Under the pieces are notes generated by a model, which saw only the letters and a program-made list of their open reading frames with translations, had not been told where the DNA came from and searched no databases. Below, one piece after another: positions 47,481 to 60,404 of a DNA stretch of 64,000 bases. The DNA lies in NCBI GenBank assembly GCA_023846275.1, contig CM043870.1, positions 14,442,685 through 14,506,684 on the forward strand, written 5' to 3'. A program made the translations under genes and the position numbers. This stretch comes from Vanilla planifolia. Taxonomy: Eukaryota; Streptophyta; Magnoliopsida; Asparagales; Orchidaceae. Every line of letters begins with the position of its first letter. Position 1 is the first letter of the stretch.

Positions 47481-47530
47481 AGTAGAGTATAATAGAGTAT
47501 AGTAGAGTATAGTAGAGTAAAGTAGAGTAA
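47481..47530 (+). repeat. Decameric periodicity AGTAGAGTAT/AGTAGAGTAA
   Basis: Five consecutive decamers, each TAGAG followed by a TATAG or TAAAG-like pentamer. The amplified unit here is a dimer, as at 42781. Confidence 0.7.
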
Positions 47531-49530
47531 AGTAAAGTAGAGTGTAGTATAACAGAGTTGAGTAGAGTAGAATAGAGTAGAGCTAGGTTTGTTTAGGCTA
47601 GGCTATGGTAAGCTTGGCTAGGCAAGGCTAGAGTAGAGCATAGTATAGTAAAGTAGAGTAGAGTAGACCTTGGTTAGGCTAGGCTAGGCTAGAGTAGAGC
47701 AGAGTATAGTAGAGTAGAATAGAACAAAGAGGAGTTGAGTTGTGTAGAGTAGAGTGTAGTAGAGCAGAGTAGAATAGAGCAGAGTAAAGTAGTGTTGAAC
47801 TGAGTAGAATAGAGCAAAATTGAGTAGAGTAGAGTAGAGTAGAGCAGGGTAGAGTAGAGCAGAGCTAAGTAGAGTAAAATAGTGTAGAGTAGAGTAGAGT
47901 AGAGTAGAGCAGGGTAGAATAGAGCACAACAGAGCAGAGTAAAGAGGAGTAGAGTAAAGAGAACTAGAGTAGAGCAATGCAGAGCATAACGAGATTAGGC
48001 TAGGTTATGCTACAGTAGAGTAAAGTAGAGCTAAGTTAGGCTAGGCTAGGCTAGGAAAGTTTAGAGTAAAGTAGAGAAGAGTAAAGTAAATTGGAGAAGA
48101 GTAAAGCAGAGTAGAATAGAGTAGAGTAGAATAGAGTATGGTAGAGCAGAGTATAGCAGAGCTAGATTATGATAGGCTAAGCTAAGCAAGTTTTGACTAT
48201 AGTAAAGTAGAGCTAGGTTAGGTTAGGCTAGGTTAGAGTAGAGTCGAGTAGAGTTGTATAAGGTAGAATAGAGTAGTTAATAGAGTAGAGTAGAGCTAGG
48301 TTAAGCTAAGCTAGGCCAAGCTAAATTAGGGTAGGAATGGTTGGACTAGTCTAGGCTAGACTATAATAGAGTAGAGTTGAGTGGAGTAGATCAGACTAGA
48401 GTAGTGCAAGATTAGGGTTGGCTAGGGTAAGCTAGGCTAGGCTTGAGTATAATAGAGTAGAATGGAGTAGAGCAAAATAGAGCAGAGCAGAGTAGAGTAG
48501 AGTATAATAGAGCAGAGTAGAGAAAAATAGAGTAGAGCAGAGCAGAGTAGGGTAGAGAAGAGCTAAGTCAGGTTAAGTCATGCTAGGCTAAGCTAGGCTA
48601 TAGTAGAGTAGAGTAGAATAGAGAAAGGTTAGGCTTGGCTAGGCTAGGCGAGGCTAGAGTAAATGTAGAGTAGAATAGAGCTAGCTTAGACTAGGGTAGG
48701 CTATGCTATGTTTGAGTAGTATAGAGTTTAGTAGAGTAATGTAGAGAAGATTAGAGCCCAGTTAAGCTATGCTGTGATAAAGCAGAGTAGATTATAGTAG
48801 AGTAGAGCAGGGCAAAGCAAAGTAGAGCAAAGTATAGTCTAGCATAGTAGAGTAGAGTAGAGTAGAGTAGAGAAGAGAAGAGCAAAGTAGAGTAGAGAAG
48901 AGTAGAGTGGAGTAGGATAATGAAGAGTAGAGTAGAGCATAGTAGAGCCTAGATGAGGCTAGGCTCTAGGAAAGAGTAGAGTAAAGGAGAGTAGGTTAAA
49001 TTAGAGTATACAATGGCTAGGCTAGGCTAGGCTAGGTTAGGCTAGAGTAGAGTAGTGTCGAGTAGAGTAGAGCTAGGATAAGGTAGGCTAGGCTGGGCTA
49101 GGCTAGACTAATGTAGAGTTGTGCAGAGTAGAGTAGAGCAAAGCAGAGTAAAGCAGAGAAAAGTAGGCAGATTAAAGCATAGAAGAGTGGAAAGGTGCAA
49201 AATGGAGCAAAGTAGGGCAGGGCAGCATAGAGCAAACTGGAGTAGAGGAAAGCAAAGTAAAGTAAAGCAAGGTTAGGCTAGGATAGGCTATGGTAAGCTA
49301 GGCTAGGCTAGAGTAAAGTGTAATAGTGTAGAGTAGAGTGGAGCTAAGTTGAGCTTGGCTAGGCTAGGTTAGGTTTGAGTAAAGTAGAGTAGAGTAGAGT
49401 AGAGCTAGCTTAGACTAGGATAGGTCAGGATAGGCTTGGCAAGGTTTGGTTAGGCTATGGCTAAAGAAGAGTAGAGAAGAATAGAGTAGAGAATTGTACA
49501 GTATAGTAGAGTATAGTAGAGTAGAGTAGA

Positions 49531-49672
49531 GTAGAGCTTTGTTAGGCTAGGCTTGGCTAGATTACTATAAAGTAAAGTATAGTTGAGTAGAGTAGAGTAG
49601 AGTAGAGCTTTGTTAGGCTAGGCTTGGCTAGATTACTATAAAGTAGAGTATAGTTGAGTAGAGTAGAGTAGA
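49531..49672 (+). repeat. 71-bp tandem duplication spanning a block junction
   Basis: Units 49531-49601 and 49602-49672 differ at one position only (AGTAAAG versus AGTAGAG). The unit contains a complete GCTTTGTTAGGCTAGG block, an unusual ATTACTATAAAG phrase and flanking TAGAG repeats, so it duplicates a whole composite unit. Confidence 0.92.
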
Positions 49673-51284
49673 GTAGAGCAGAGTAAAGTAGAGGTTGGTT
49701 TGACTAGGTTAGGCTAGACTAAAGTAGTGTAAAGCAGAATAGATTAGAGCTAGGTTTGGCTAGGCCAGGCCAGGCTAAGTTAGAGTAGAGTTAGGTTAGT
49801 CCATGCAAAGTTATGATAAGCAAGGCTAGGCTAGAGTAGAGCAGAGTAGAATAGAGAAACGTTAGGTTAGGCTAGGCTAAATCGTGTTAGAGGTGACAAA
49901 AATAAAGCAGTGTATAGTAGAGCAGACTAGAGTAGAGAAGAGTAGAGCAAAGTAGAGTAAAGTAGAGTGGAGCAGAGCAAAGCTAAGAAGAGAGAAGCAA
50001 AGTATAGTAGAGTAGAGCATAGCAGAGTAGAGCAAAGAAGAGAAAAATATAGCAGAGCAAAACAAAGCAGTGCAGAGCTAGGTTAAGCAAGTCTAAACTA
50101 GGCATGGCTAGAGTAGAGTACAATAGATTAGAGTAGAGGTAGGTCAAGCTTTGTTAGGCGAGGTTAGGTTTGCATCGAGTATAGTAGAATAGTGTGGAGT
50201 AGAGTAGAGTAGTGTTTAGGATAGTAGAGAAGAGCTAGGTTAGGTTAGGCTAGGCTAGGATAGGCTAAAGTAAAGTAGAGTAGAGCAGAGAAAAGTAGAG
50301 AAAAGTAGAGTAGAGTAGAGTAGAGCAAAGTAGAGCTAGGATAAGCATGGCAAGGTGAGGCTAGGTTAAGGTAGAGCAAAGAAGAGTAGAGTAGTATAGA
50401 GTAGAGTAGAGTAGAGTAGAGAAAAGTAGACTATAGTAGAGTAGAGCAGAGTAGAGTAGAGTAGAGCAAAGAAAAGTTGAGTAGAACAAGGTTAGGCTAG
50501 GCTTGGTTCGTCTAGAGCAGAGTAGAGTAAAGCTAGGTTAGGCTAGGTTAGGATAGGCTTTGTTGTAATAGAGTAGGGAAGAGTAGAATAAAGTATAGAA
50601 GAGCAGATTAGAGTAGAGTAGTGTAGAGTAGAGTAGATAAGAGTAGAGTAGAGCTAGAATAAGCTAGGTTAGGCTAAGCAAGGCTCTATAGTAGAGTAAA
50701 GCTAAGTTAGGTTAAGCTAGGCTAGGCTAGGTTAGAGTAAAGTAGAGTAGAGTAGAGTATAGCTAGGTTAAGCTATGCCAGGCTAGGCTATGTTAGGCTA
50801 GGATAGGCTAGGCATGGTTAAGCTAGAGTAGAGTAGAGTAGAGTTAAGTAAAGTAGCATGGATTAGAGAAGAGTAGAGCTAGTTTAGTCTTAATTAGGCT
50901 AAGCAAGGTTAGAGTATAATAGAGTTAGAAGAGTTGAGCATAATATAGTAGAGTAGAGTAGAGTAGAGAATTATAGAGCAGAATTAAGAAAAGTAGAGTA
51001 AAGCAAAGCAGAGCAGAGTAAAGTAGAGTAGAGCAAAATTAGGCTAGGTTAGGTTAGGCTGGAGTAGAGTTGAGTAAAGTAGAGTTAGGTTAGGCTTGGA
51101 AAGTCTAGGCAAGGCAAGATTAGAGTAGAGTAGTGTAGAATAGAGTAGAGTAAAGTAGAGCTTAGTTAGGCTAGGGTAGGCCAGACTAGGATAGGCTAGA
51201 GTAGAGTAGAATTAAGTTTAGTTAAGCTAGGCTAAGTTAGAGCATAGTAGAGTGTATTAGAGTATAGTAGAGTGGGCAAAGCAA

Positions 51285-51410
51285 AGTAGGGCATAGCAAA
51301 GCAGAGTAGAGCAGAGCAGAGCCGAGCAGAGCTGAGCAGACAAGAGCAGAGTAGAGCAGACAAGAGCAAAGTAAAGCAGAGAAGAGTAGTGCAGAGTAGA
51401 GCAAAGTAGA
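51285..51410 (+). repeat. CAGAG-rich block with GCCGAG/GCTGAG/GCAGAC variants
   Basis: A long run in which the first T of TAGAG is mostly C. This creates CAG (CHG-context cytosines), which are scarce elsewhere in the array. On the minus strand it reads as Ala-Leu-Leu-Cys-Ser repeats with no biological meaning. Confidence 0.7.
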
Positions 51411-51539
51411 GCCTAGGTTAGGCCATGCTAGGCAAGGAAAGAATAGAGTAAAGTTGGTTAAAGTAGTGTATAGCAAGGCTAGGCTAGGCTAGATAAGGTT
51501 TGGCTAGGCTTGGCTAGGTTAGGCTAGAGTAAAGTAGAG

Positions 51540-54150
51540 TAGCATAATGCTATGTTAGGATAGTGTAGAATAAAATAGAGTAGATTAGAGTAGTTTAGAG
51601 TGGAGAAGAGTAGAGTAGAGTAAGGCTAGGCTAGGTTAGATGAGGTTAGGTTAGGATAAGTTAGGTTAGGCTATGCTAGGCTTGGTTAAGATAGGTTAGG
51701 CTAAGCTAGAGTCAAGTAGAGCAGAGTAGAGTAAAGCAGAGTTGAGTAAAGTATAGTAAGTTAGGCAAGGCAAGACTAGCTTAGGCTTGGCTGGGCTAGG
51801 TTAGGTTGGGATAGGCTATAGTAAAGTTATGTAATATAAAGCTAAGTTTGGCTAGATAGGGTAGAGTAGAATAAAATAGAGTAGAGTAGAGTAGGGCTCG
51901 GCTAAGCTAGGTGAGTTTAGGCAAGGCTAGGCTAGGTTAGGCTGGGCTAGAGTAAAGTTTTGTAGAGTAGGGTAGAGTAGAGTATATTATGGCTGGGCTA
52001 AGTTTGCCTAGGTTAGACTAAGCTAGGTTAGGCAAGGTAAGTTATGTTATGGTAGAGTATTATAGAGTAGAGTAGCATAGAGCTATGATAAGTTTAGTTA
52101 AGCTATTGTTGAATGAAATAAAGTAGAGTAGAGTAGAGTAAGGTTAGGCTAGTCTTGGGAAGGTTAGGTTAGGCTAGGCTAAGGTTGGCTAGAGTAGAGT
52201 AGAGTTGGGTAGAGTAGAGTATAATAAGGCTAGGCTAGGTTATTCTAGGCTAAGCTAGAGTGGAGTAGAGTAGAGTAGAGGAGCATAGAGCTAAGTTAGG
52301 CTAAGCTAGGTTAGAGTAGAATAAAATAAAGTAGAGTATAGTAGAGTAGAGCAGAGTAAGGCAAGGCTAAGCTAAGCGAGGTTAAGTCAGGATAGGATAG
52401 GCAAGGCTATGCTAGGCTAAGCAATAGTAGAATAGAGTAAAGTATAGTAAAGTATAATAGAGTAGGGCAGAGTAGAGTAGAGTATAGTAGGTGTAGGTAA
52501 GGCTATGCTAAGCTAGGCTAGGCTAAGTTAGACTAGAGTATGGTAGCATAAAGAAGAGTAGCATAAACCTAAGTTTGGCTTATGCTAGGCCAGAGTAGAA
52601 TAAAATAGAGTAGAGTAGAGTAGAGTATGGCTAGGGACGGCTAGGTGAGGTTAGGTTAGGCAAGGCTAGGTTAGAGTTGGGAAGGGTATTGCATAGTAAA
52701 GTAGAGTAGAGTAGCATAGAGTAGAGCATGGCATATTAGAGAAGAGTAGAATAGAATAGAGCATAGTAGAGTAGAGCATAGTAAAGTAGAGTTGAGCAGA
52801 GAAAAGTAGAGCAGATCAAAGTAGAGTAGAGCAGAATAGAGTAGAGTAGAACAAAGTTGAGTAGAGCCTAGGTGAGGTTAAGCTAGGCTAGGATAAGTTA
52901 GGCTAGAGTAGAATATGGTAGAGTAGGGTAGAGTAGAGTAGAGTAGAGTATGTCTAGGCTAAGCTAGGCAAGGCAAAGCTAGGTCAGGCTAGGTTAGGCC
53001 AGGCTAAGTTTTGCTAGAGAAGAATAGAGTGGAGTAGAGTAGCATAGAGTTAAGTTATGGTTAGCTAGGATATAATAGAATAAAATATAGTATAGTAGAG
53101 TCGAGTAAAATATAGTAGAGCCTAGGTGAGGTTAGGCTAGGCTAGAGTAGAGTTAAGTAGAGTTGGGTAAAATAAAGTATAGTTTTGAAAGGATAGGATA
53201 AGCTAAGCTAGGTCAGATTTGGTTAGAGTAGAGTAGAGTAGCACTGAGCTAAGCTAAGCTTAGTTAGGCTAGAGAATAATAAAATAGAGTAAGGTAGAGC
53301 AGAGTATACTAGAGTAAGGAAAGGCTAGGCTAGGTGAGGTTTGGTTAGGATATGTTAGGCTAGGCTAGACTCGGCTAGGCTACACTAAGCTTGGTTAGGC
53401 TAGGCTAAGCTATGCTAGATGAAGCTAGAGTAGAGTAGAGTGGAGAAGAGTAAAGTAGAGTATAGTATAGTGGAGTAGAGTATAGTAAGGCTGGGAAAGG
53501 CTAAGAAAGTTTAGGTTAGGGTAGGCTATGCTAGGTTAAGTTATGCTAAAGTAGAGTAGAGTAGTATAAAGCAAGCTTAGGCTTAGCTAAGCTAGAGTAG
53601 AATAAAATATAATAGAGTAGAGTAGAGTAGAGCAAGGTTAGGCTAAGCTAGGTGAGGTTAGGTTAGGATAGGATAAGTTAGGCTAGGTTAGGCTAGGCTA
53701 GGTTAGAGTAAGATAGGGTAGAGTATAGTAGAGTATAGTAGTGTAGAGTAGAGTTTAGTAGAGTAAAGTAATATATAGTATAATAAAGTAGAGTAGAGAA
53801 GGGTAAAGTAGAGTAGAGTAGAGTAGAGTACAGTAGAGTAGAGTAGAGTAAGTAGCATAGGGCTAAGTTTGGCTTAGCTTGGCTAGAGTAGAATAAAATA
53901 TAGTAGAGTAGAATTGAGTAGAGTGAGACTCAGCTTTGCAAGGTGAGGTTAGATTAGGTTAGGCTAAACTAGGCAAGACTAGACTAAGATTGAGAAGGGT
54001 ATGATGGAGTAGAGTAGAGCAGAGCAAAGTAGAGTAAAGTAGAACAAAGAAGAGAAGAGTAGGATAGAGTAGAGTAGAGTAGAGTAGAGTGGAGCTAGGT
54101 TAGGCTAGGCTAGGTGAGGCTAGGCTAGAGTAGAGTAGAGTAGAGAATAG
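51540..54150 (+). repeat. TAGGC-rich segment with a 200-320 bp higher-order repeat
   Basis: GGCTA-type pentamers are much more frequent here than elsewhere. A unit head (AGCATA or a variant, then GCTAAGTT-like sequence) recurs at about 51541, 51831, 52071, 52281, 52559, 53039, 53240, 53561 and 53851. GAATAAAATA or a close variant follows 25-45 bp later in every case (for example 51869, 52319, 52598, 53078, 53599, 53890). Most units also carry CTAGGTGAGGTTAGG-like sequence (for example 52641, 52871, 53122, 53332, 53650). The 480-bp gap at 52559-53039 contains that last phrase twice, so it is probably two units with one head lost. No gene. Confidence 0.75.
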
Positions 54151-55281
54151 TTAGGTTAGGGAAGGCTAAGCTAGCTGAGAGTAGAGTAGAGTAGAGTAAA
54201 GTAGAGTAGGACAGTGTAGAGCTAGGTTAAGTTAGGCTGGGCTAGGCAAGGTTATGCTCGACTAAGCAAGTGTAAAAAACGTAGAGTAGAGTAGAGTTGA
54301 TCTTGATTAGGCAAGGCTAGGCTAAAGTAGAGTAGAGTTGAGTAGAATAGAGGAGAGCATAACAAAGTAGAGTACAGTAGAGTAGAGTAGGGTAGATTAA
54401 ACAAGAGTATAGTAGAGTAGAGCAAAGCAGAGCAAAGTAGAGTAGAGTAGAGTAGAGCAGAGAAGAGCAGAGCAAAAATGAGTTAAGTTAAGATAGGCTA
54501 GGCTAGGCTAGCATGGAGCAGAGTAGAGTAGAGCTTGGTTAGGCTGGGCTAGGCTAGACTAGGGTAGAGTAGAGTAGAGTAGAGCCAAGTGGAGTAGAGT
54601 AGTGTAGAGTTAGGTTAGGTTAGGATATGTTGGGCTAGACTAGAATATAGTATTGCTAGGTTGGTTAAGCTAAGCTAAGTTAGGTTAGAGTAGAGTGGAG
54701 CAAAATAAAATGGAGTACAGTAGAATTAGGTGTGGCTAGGCTAGGCTAGGCTAGGCAAAGCTTAGCTAGAGTAGAGTGGAGTAGAGTAGAGTAGAGTAAG
54801 ATTAGGCTATACTAGGCTAGACAAGAGTATAATAAAGTAAAGTAGAATAGAGATAAGTAGAGCTGAGCAGAGTAAAGCAAAGTAGAGCATAGTAGAGCAA
54901 AGGAAAGCAATGTGTAGTAGAGTAGAGTGGAGTAGTAAAAAGTAGAGTAGAGCATAATAGAGTAGAGCAAAGGAAGGTTAGTTAAGGTTAGGCTAGGCTA
55001 GGCTAGAGTAGAAGGGAGTAAAGTAAAGCTAGGCTAGGTTAGAGTAGAGTAGAGTAGAGTAGAGAATAGTAAGCCTCGGTTAGTTTAGGGTAAGCTAAAT
55101 TAGAGTAGAGTAGAGTATCACATAATAGAGTAGAGTAGAGCTAGATTAGGTGAGGCAAGGCTTAGTTAGGCTAGAGAAGAGTAGAGTATAGTAGAGTAGA
55201 ATATAATCGAGTAGAGTAGAGTACAGTAGAGTAGAGTAGAGTAGAGTATAGTTGAGTAGAGTAAGCACAGTAGAGTAGAGT

Positions 55282-55340
55282 AGAGGAAAGGAGGGGAGAG
55301 GAGAGGATAGGAGAGGAAAGGAGGGGTGAGGAGAGGAGAG
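55282..55340 (+). repeat. GGAGA/GGGGA purine patch
   Basis: Purine tracts 55282-55307, 55309-55326 and 55328-55340 are separated by single T. The sequence GGAAAGGAGGGG occurs at both ends (55285 and 55315), so the patch itself contains a duplication of about 30 bp. Confidence 0.75.
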
Positions 55341-57370
55341 TAGAGCCAAGCAGAGCATAACAAAGCAGAGTAAAGTAGAGTAGAGAAGAGTAGAGAAGAG
55401 CAAAACAATATAGAGTAGAGTAGAGATTAGTAGAGTCGAGTAGGGCAAAGCAGAGTAGACCAGAGTAGAGCAGAGAAGAGCATAATGGAGTAGAGTAGAG
55501 TAGAGTAGAGTAGAGAAAAGTAAAGCAAAGTAGATTAGAGTAGAGTAGAGAAAAGCTAGGTTAGGCTAAGCTAGGGTAGGCAAAGCTTGGCTAGAGTAGA
55601 TTGGAGTAGAGTTGAGTAGAGAAGAGCCAGATTAGGCTAGGCTAGAGTACAATAGAACAGAGTAGAGTAGAATAGAGTAAAGACAAGCAGAGCAGAGTAA
55701 AGCATAGCAGAGCAAAGCATAGTAGAGCAAAGCATAACAGAGCAAAGTAGAGTAGAGTAGAGTAGAGTAAAGTAGAGCAGAGCAAAGTAGAGTAGAGTAG
55801 AGTAGAGTATAACAAAGTAGAGAAAAAGTATAAAGTACAGCACAATAGATTAGAGTAGAGTAGAGCTAGGTCAGGCTAAGCTAAACTTGGCTAGGCTAGA
55901 CTAGGTTAGAGTAGAGTAGAATAGAGTAGAGCTTGGTTAAGTTAAGCTAGGTTAGGTTAGAGTAGAGTAGAGAAGTGTAGAGTAGAATAGAGTAGAGTAG
56001 GGTAGAGTAAAGTAGATTAAGGTAAAGTAGAGAAGAGTTGTGCTAGGTTTGGTTGGACTAAGCTAGGCTAGGTAAGGCTAAGCTTGGATATAGAGTTGGC
56101 TAGGCTAGAGTAGAGAAGAGTAGAGTATAGTTGAGTAGAGTAGAGTAGAGTAGAGTAGAGAAGAATAGAGTAGAGAAGAGTAGAGTAGAGCAAGGTTGGC
56201 TAGTTTAAGCTAGGTATGAGTAGAGTAGAGTGGAGCAGAGTAGTTTAGAGTAGAGTAGAGTAGAGCAAAACAGAGTAGAGTAGAATAAAGCAGAGTAGGG
56301 GAGAGCAGAGTAGGGCAAAGAAAAGCAGAGCAGAGCAGAGCAAGGTTAGGCTAGGTTAGGCTTGGGTAGAGTAGAGTATAGTAGAATAGAGTAGAGTAGA
56401 TCAAAGCTAGGTTAGGATAGGCTAGGTAGGGCTAGGCTAAGCTAAACTAGATTAGAGTAGAGTAGAGTAGAGCTAGGTTAGATTAAGCTAGGCTTGGTTA
56501 GAGTATAATAGAGAAGAGCAAAGTAGAATTGACCAAAGTAGAGCAGAGCAGAGTATAGCTGTACAGAGTAAAGTTGAGTAGAGTTTGGTTAGGTTAAGCT
56601 AGGCTAGGCTAGTTTATGCATGGCTAGAGTAGAGTAGAGCTTGGTTAGGTGAGCCTAGGCTATGCTAGGTTAGAGTAAAGTAGAGTAGAGTAGTGTAGAG
56701 TAGAGTAGAGTAGAGCTAAGTTAAGCTAGGGTAGGCTAGGCAAGGTTAAGCTCGAGTATAGTAGGGTACAATAGAGTAGAGTAGACAAGAGTAGAGTAGA
56801 CTAGAGTAGAGTAAAGTAGAGTAGAGAATGACAGAATAGAGTAGAGCAGAGAATAATAGGGTAGAGATAAGTAGAATTTAGAAGAGTAGAGGAAAGCAGA
56901 GAAGAGCATAACAGAGCAAAATAGAGAAAGGTTAGGCTAAGCTAGGGTACGTTAGGCTAGGTTAGAGTAGAGTAGAGTAGAGTGGAGTAAAGTAGAGTAG
57001 AGTATAGTAGGGTAGAGTGGAGTAGATTAGAGCTAGTTTAAGCTAGGCTAAGGTAGGTTAGGCTAAGATCGAGAAGGGAAGAGTAGAGTTGAGTAAAGCT
57101 TGGTTAGGTTAGGCTAGGCTAGGCTACGCTTAGCTAAAGTAGAGTAAAGAGAAGTAGAGTAGAATAGAGCAGAGCAGAGTAGAGTAGAGTAGAGTAAAGT
57201 AGAGTAGAATAGAGCAGAGCTAGGTTAAGCTAGGCTAGGTTAGGCTAAGAAAGGCTAGGTTAAGCTAAGCTGGAGTTGAGTTGAGTAGAGAAGAATAGAG
57301 TAGAGTAGAGTTGAGCTAGGTTAGGTTAGGCTAGGCTGGGGTAGAGTGGAGTAGAGTAAGGTGGAGTAGA

Positions 57371-57390
57371 GCTGAGCTGAGCTGAGCTGA
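57371..57390 (+). repeat. GCTGA x4
   Basis: Four exact copies of a pentamer otherwise seen only singly, arising from an AGCTGAGC variant of the TAGAG/GGCTA junction. Confidence 0.8.
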
Positions 57391-60300
57391 GTAGAGTAGA
57401 GTAGATTAGAGATGAGTAAAGCAGAGTAAAGCAAAATAGCGTAGAGCAGTGTAGAGCATAGCAGAGTAGAGTAGAGCAGAGCAAGGTTAGGCTAGGATAG
57501 GTTAGAGTTGAGTAGAGTAGTGAAGAATAGAGTAGAGTAGAGTAAAGCTTTGTTAGGTTAGGCTAGACTTGGTAAGGCAAAAGTAGGATAGAGTGGAGTA
57601 GAGTAGATTAGAGTAGAGTAGAGTAGTGTAGAGTAGAGCAAAAGTATTGTAAGGTAGACTAGAGTAGAGCAGATTAGAGCAAAGTGGAGCATATTAGAGA
57701 AGGGCAAAGTAAAGAAGAGCAAGTTAGGCTTGACTAAGCTAGCATAGAGTAGAGTAGAGTAGGGCACTATGGTTAGGCTAGGCTAGGTTAGAGTAGAGTA
57801 GAGTATAGTGGAGTAGAGGAGAGTAGAGTAGAGTAAAGCTAAGTTTGGTTAGATAAGCTAGGCTAGGTTAGGCTAAGATTTGCTAAGCTGGGCTAGGCTA
57901 GGCTAGAGTAGAGTAGATTAGAGTAGAATTAAGCATGGTTAGGCTAAGTTAGGGTACAATAAAGTAGAGGAGAGTGTAGAGAAGAGAGTAGAGTAGAGTT
58001 GAGCAGACCAGAGTAGAATAGAGCAAAGCTCAATTGAGTATAGCAAAGCTAAATTAGGCTAAGCTAGGGTAGCCTAGATTAGAGTAGAGAAGAGTAGAGC
58101 TAGGATAGGCTAAGCTAGGTGAAGTTAGGCTAGGTTAGAGTAGAGTAGAGTAGAGTATAATATAATATAATAGAATAGAGTAGAGTAGAATCGAGTTAAG
58201 TTAGGCGAGGTTAGGCTAGGGTATGCTAGGCTAAGCTGGGCTAAAGTAGAGTAGAGTAGCATAAAGAAGAGTATAGTAGAGCAAAGCTCAATTAGGCTAA
58301 GCTAGTCAAGGTAGACTAGGCTAGAGTAGAGTAGAGTAGAGTAGAATAGAGTAGAGCATAGTAAAGAAGAGCAGAGTAGAGCAGAGCAGAGTATAGAAAA
58401 GAAGAGTAGAGTAGAGCAGAGTAGAGCAAAGCATAGTAGAGCAAGGTTAGGCAAAGCTATATATGGCTAAGCTAGCCTAGGCTAGGTTTGAGTAGAATGG
58501 AGTAGAGTAGAGTAGAGTAAAGGATATTATTATAGAGTAGAGTAGAGTAGAGTAGAGTAGAGCTAGGTTAGGCTAAACTAAGATATGCTAGCCTGAAGTA
58601 GAGTAGAGTAAAGTTAGGTTAGGTTAGGCTAGGATAGGCTAGGATAGGCTAGGCTATGCTAGGCTAGGCTAGAGTTTAGTAGACTTTAATAGAGTAGAGT
58701 AGAGAAGAGAAGAGCATAGTAGAGCAAAGTAGAGCAGAGTAGAGCAAAGAAGAGCAGAGCAAACCAAAGCAAAGTAGAGCTAGGTCAGTCTAGGCTAAGC
58801 TTAAGTAGAGTAGAGTAGAGTGGGGTAGAGTATAGTAGAGCAAGGTTAGGCTAGGTTAGGCTAGGCTAGGTTAAGTTAGAGTAGAGTAGAGTAGAGTAGA
58901 GTAGAGTAGAGGAGAACAGAGTAGAGTAGATCATAGTAGAGCAGAGTAGAGCAGAGCAGAGTAGAGTAGAGTAGAGCAAAGTAGAGTAGAGTAGAGTAGA
59001 GCAAGGTTAGGCTAGGCTAGGCTATGCTATGCTAGTTTAGGCTAGGCTATAGTAGAGTAAAGTAGAGTATAGCTAGGTTAGGCTAGGTTAGAGTAAAGTA
59101 GAATAGAGTATAATAGAGTTTAATAGATTAGAGTATAGTGTAGCAGAGTAGAGTAGAGCTAGGTTTGGCTAGGCTAGGTTGTGCTAGGCTAGAGTAGAGT
59201 AGAGTGAAGTATAGTAGAGTTATGCCAGGCTAGGGTAGGATTGAGTATAATAAAGTAGAGTGGAGTAGAGAAGAGCAGAGCAGAGCCTAGCAGAGCAAAG
59301 TAGAGTAGAGCAGAGCTAGGTTAGGCTTTGCTAAACTAGGTTAAGGTAGAGTAGAGTAGAGCAAAGTAAAGTAGAGTAGAGTTGAATATAGCATAGCAGA
59401 GTAGTGTAAAGTAGAGTAGAGGAAGGTTAGGCTAGGCTTGGCTATAATAGTATGGTCTAGGCTAGGCTAGGCTAGAGTATAATGAAGTAGATTAGAGTAG
59501 AGTATAGTTAGATTAGGCTAGGCTAAAGTAGACTAGATTATAGTAGTGAAGAGTATAATAGAGTGGAGCATATCAGAGCAGAGTAGAGTGGAGCAAAGTA
59601 GCATGGAATAAAGCTAGGATAGCCTTGGCTAGGCTTGGCTAGAGTAGAGTAGAATAGAGCAGAATATGGTTAGGGTAGGTTAGGCTAAGCAAGGTTAGAG
59701 GTGCTAGGCTAGGCTAGAATAGTGTGGAGTAGAGTAGAGTAGAGCTAAGTAGTATAGTATAGAGCAAAGTAAGACAGAGTAGAACAGAGTAGAGGAGAGT
59801 AGAAAAGACTAGTGTAAAATAAAGGAGAGTAAAGTAAAGCAAAGTAGAGCTAAGGTTAGGCTAAGCTAAGCTAATCTAGGCTTGGCTAAGCTAAGTTAGA
59901 GTAGAGCAGAGTTGAGTAAAATAGTGTAAATTAGAGGAGAGTAATGTTGAGTAAAGCAAAGCATAGCATAGTAGAGCATAGCAAAGAACACTATAGTAGA
60001 GCAGAGTAGAGCTGAGTTGAGTAGAGTAGAGTAGAGTAGAGTAGTGTAGAGCATACCAAAGTAGAGTAGGGCATAATAGAGAAGAGTAAAGCAAAGTATA
60101 GTAGAGTAGAATAGAGTAGAGCAAGGTTAGGCTATGCTAGGTTATGCTAGGATAGAATAGAGTAGAGTACAGTAAAGCTAGGTTAGGTTAGGTTAGAGTA
60201 GAGTAGAGTAGAGTAGAGTAGAGTATGGTTAGGTTAGGCTAGGTTAGCTTGGTTAGGCTAAGCTAAGCTAGGCTAGAGTAGAGTAGAGTAGAGTAGAGTA

Positions 60301-60404
60301 TTATAGAGCTAGGTTTGTCAAGGCTACGTTAGGCTCAATTAGAGAATAGTGGAGTAGAATAGAGAAGAGTATAGTGTAGTATAGTATAGTAGAGTAGAGT
60401 AGTG

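Larger units (their letters stand above)
27688..51540 (+). repeat. Composite pentamer satellite, central segment
   Basis: The array resumes immediately after the island in the same orientation and with the same unit types, so the island looks like an insertion into a pre-existing array. TAGAG and GGCTA blocks alternate throughout. No gene, RNA gene or other complex sequence is visible in this 23.9 kb. Local features are listed separately: GGAGA patches, exact short tandem duplications, and variant-enriched runs such as CAGAG/CAAAG at 39010-39290 and 51285-51410. Confidence 0.93.
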
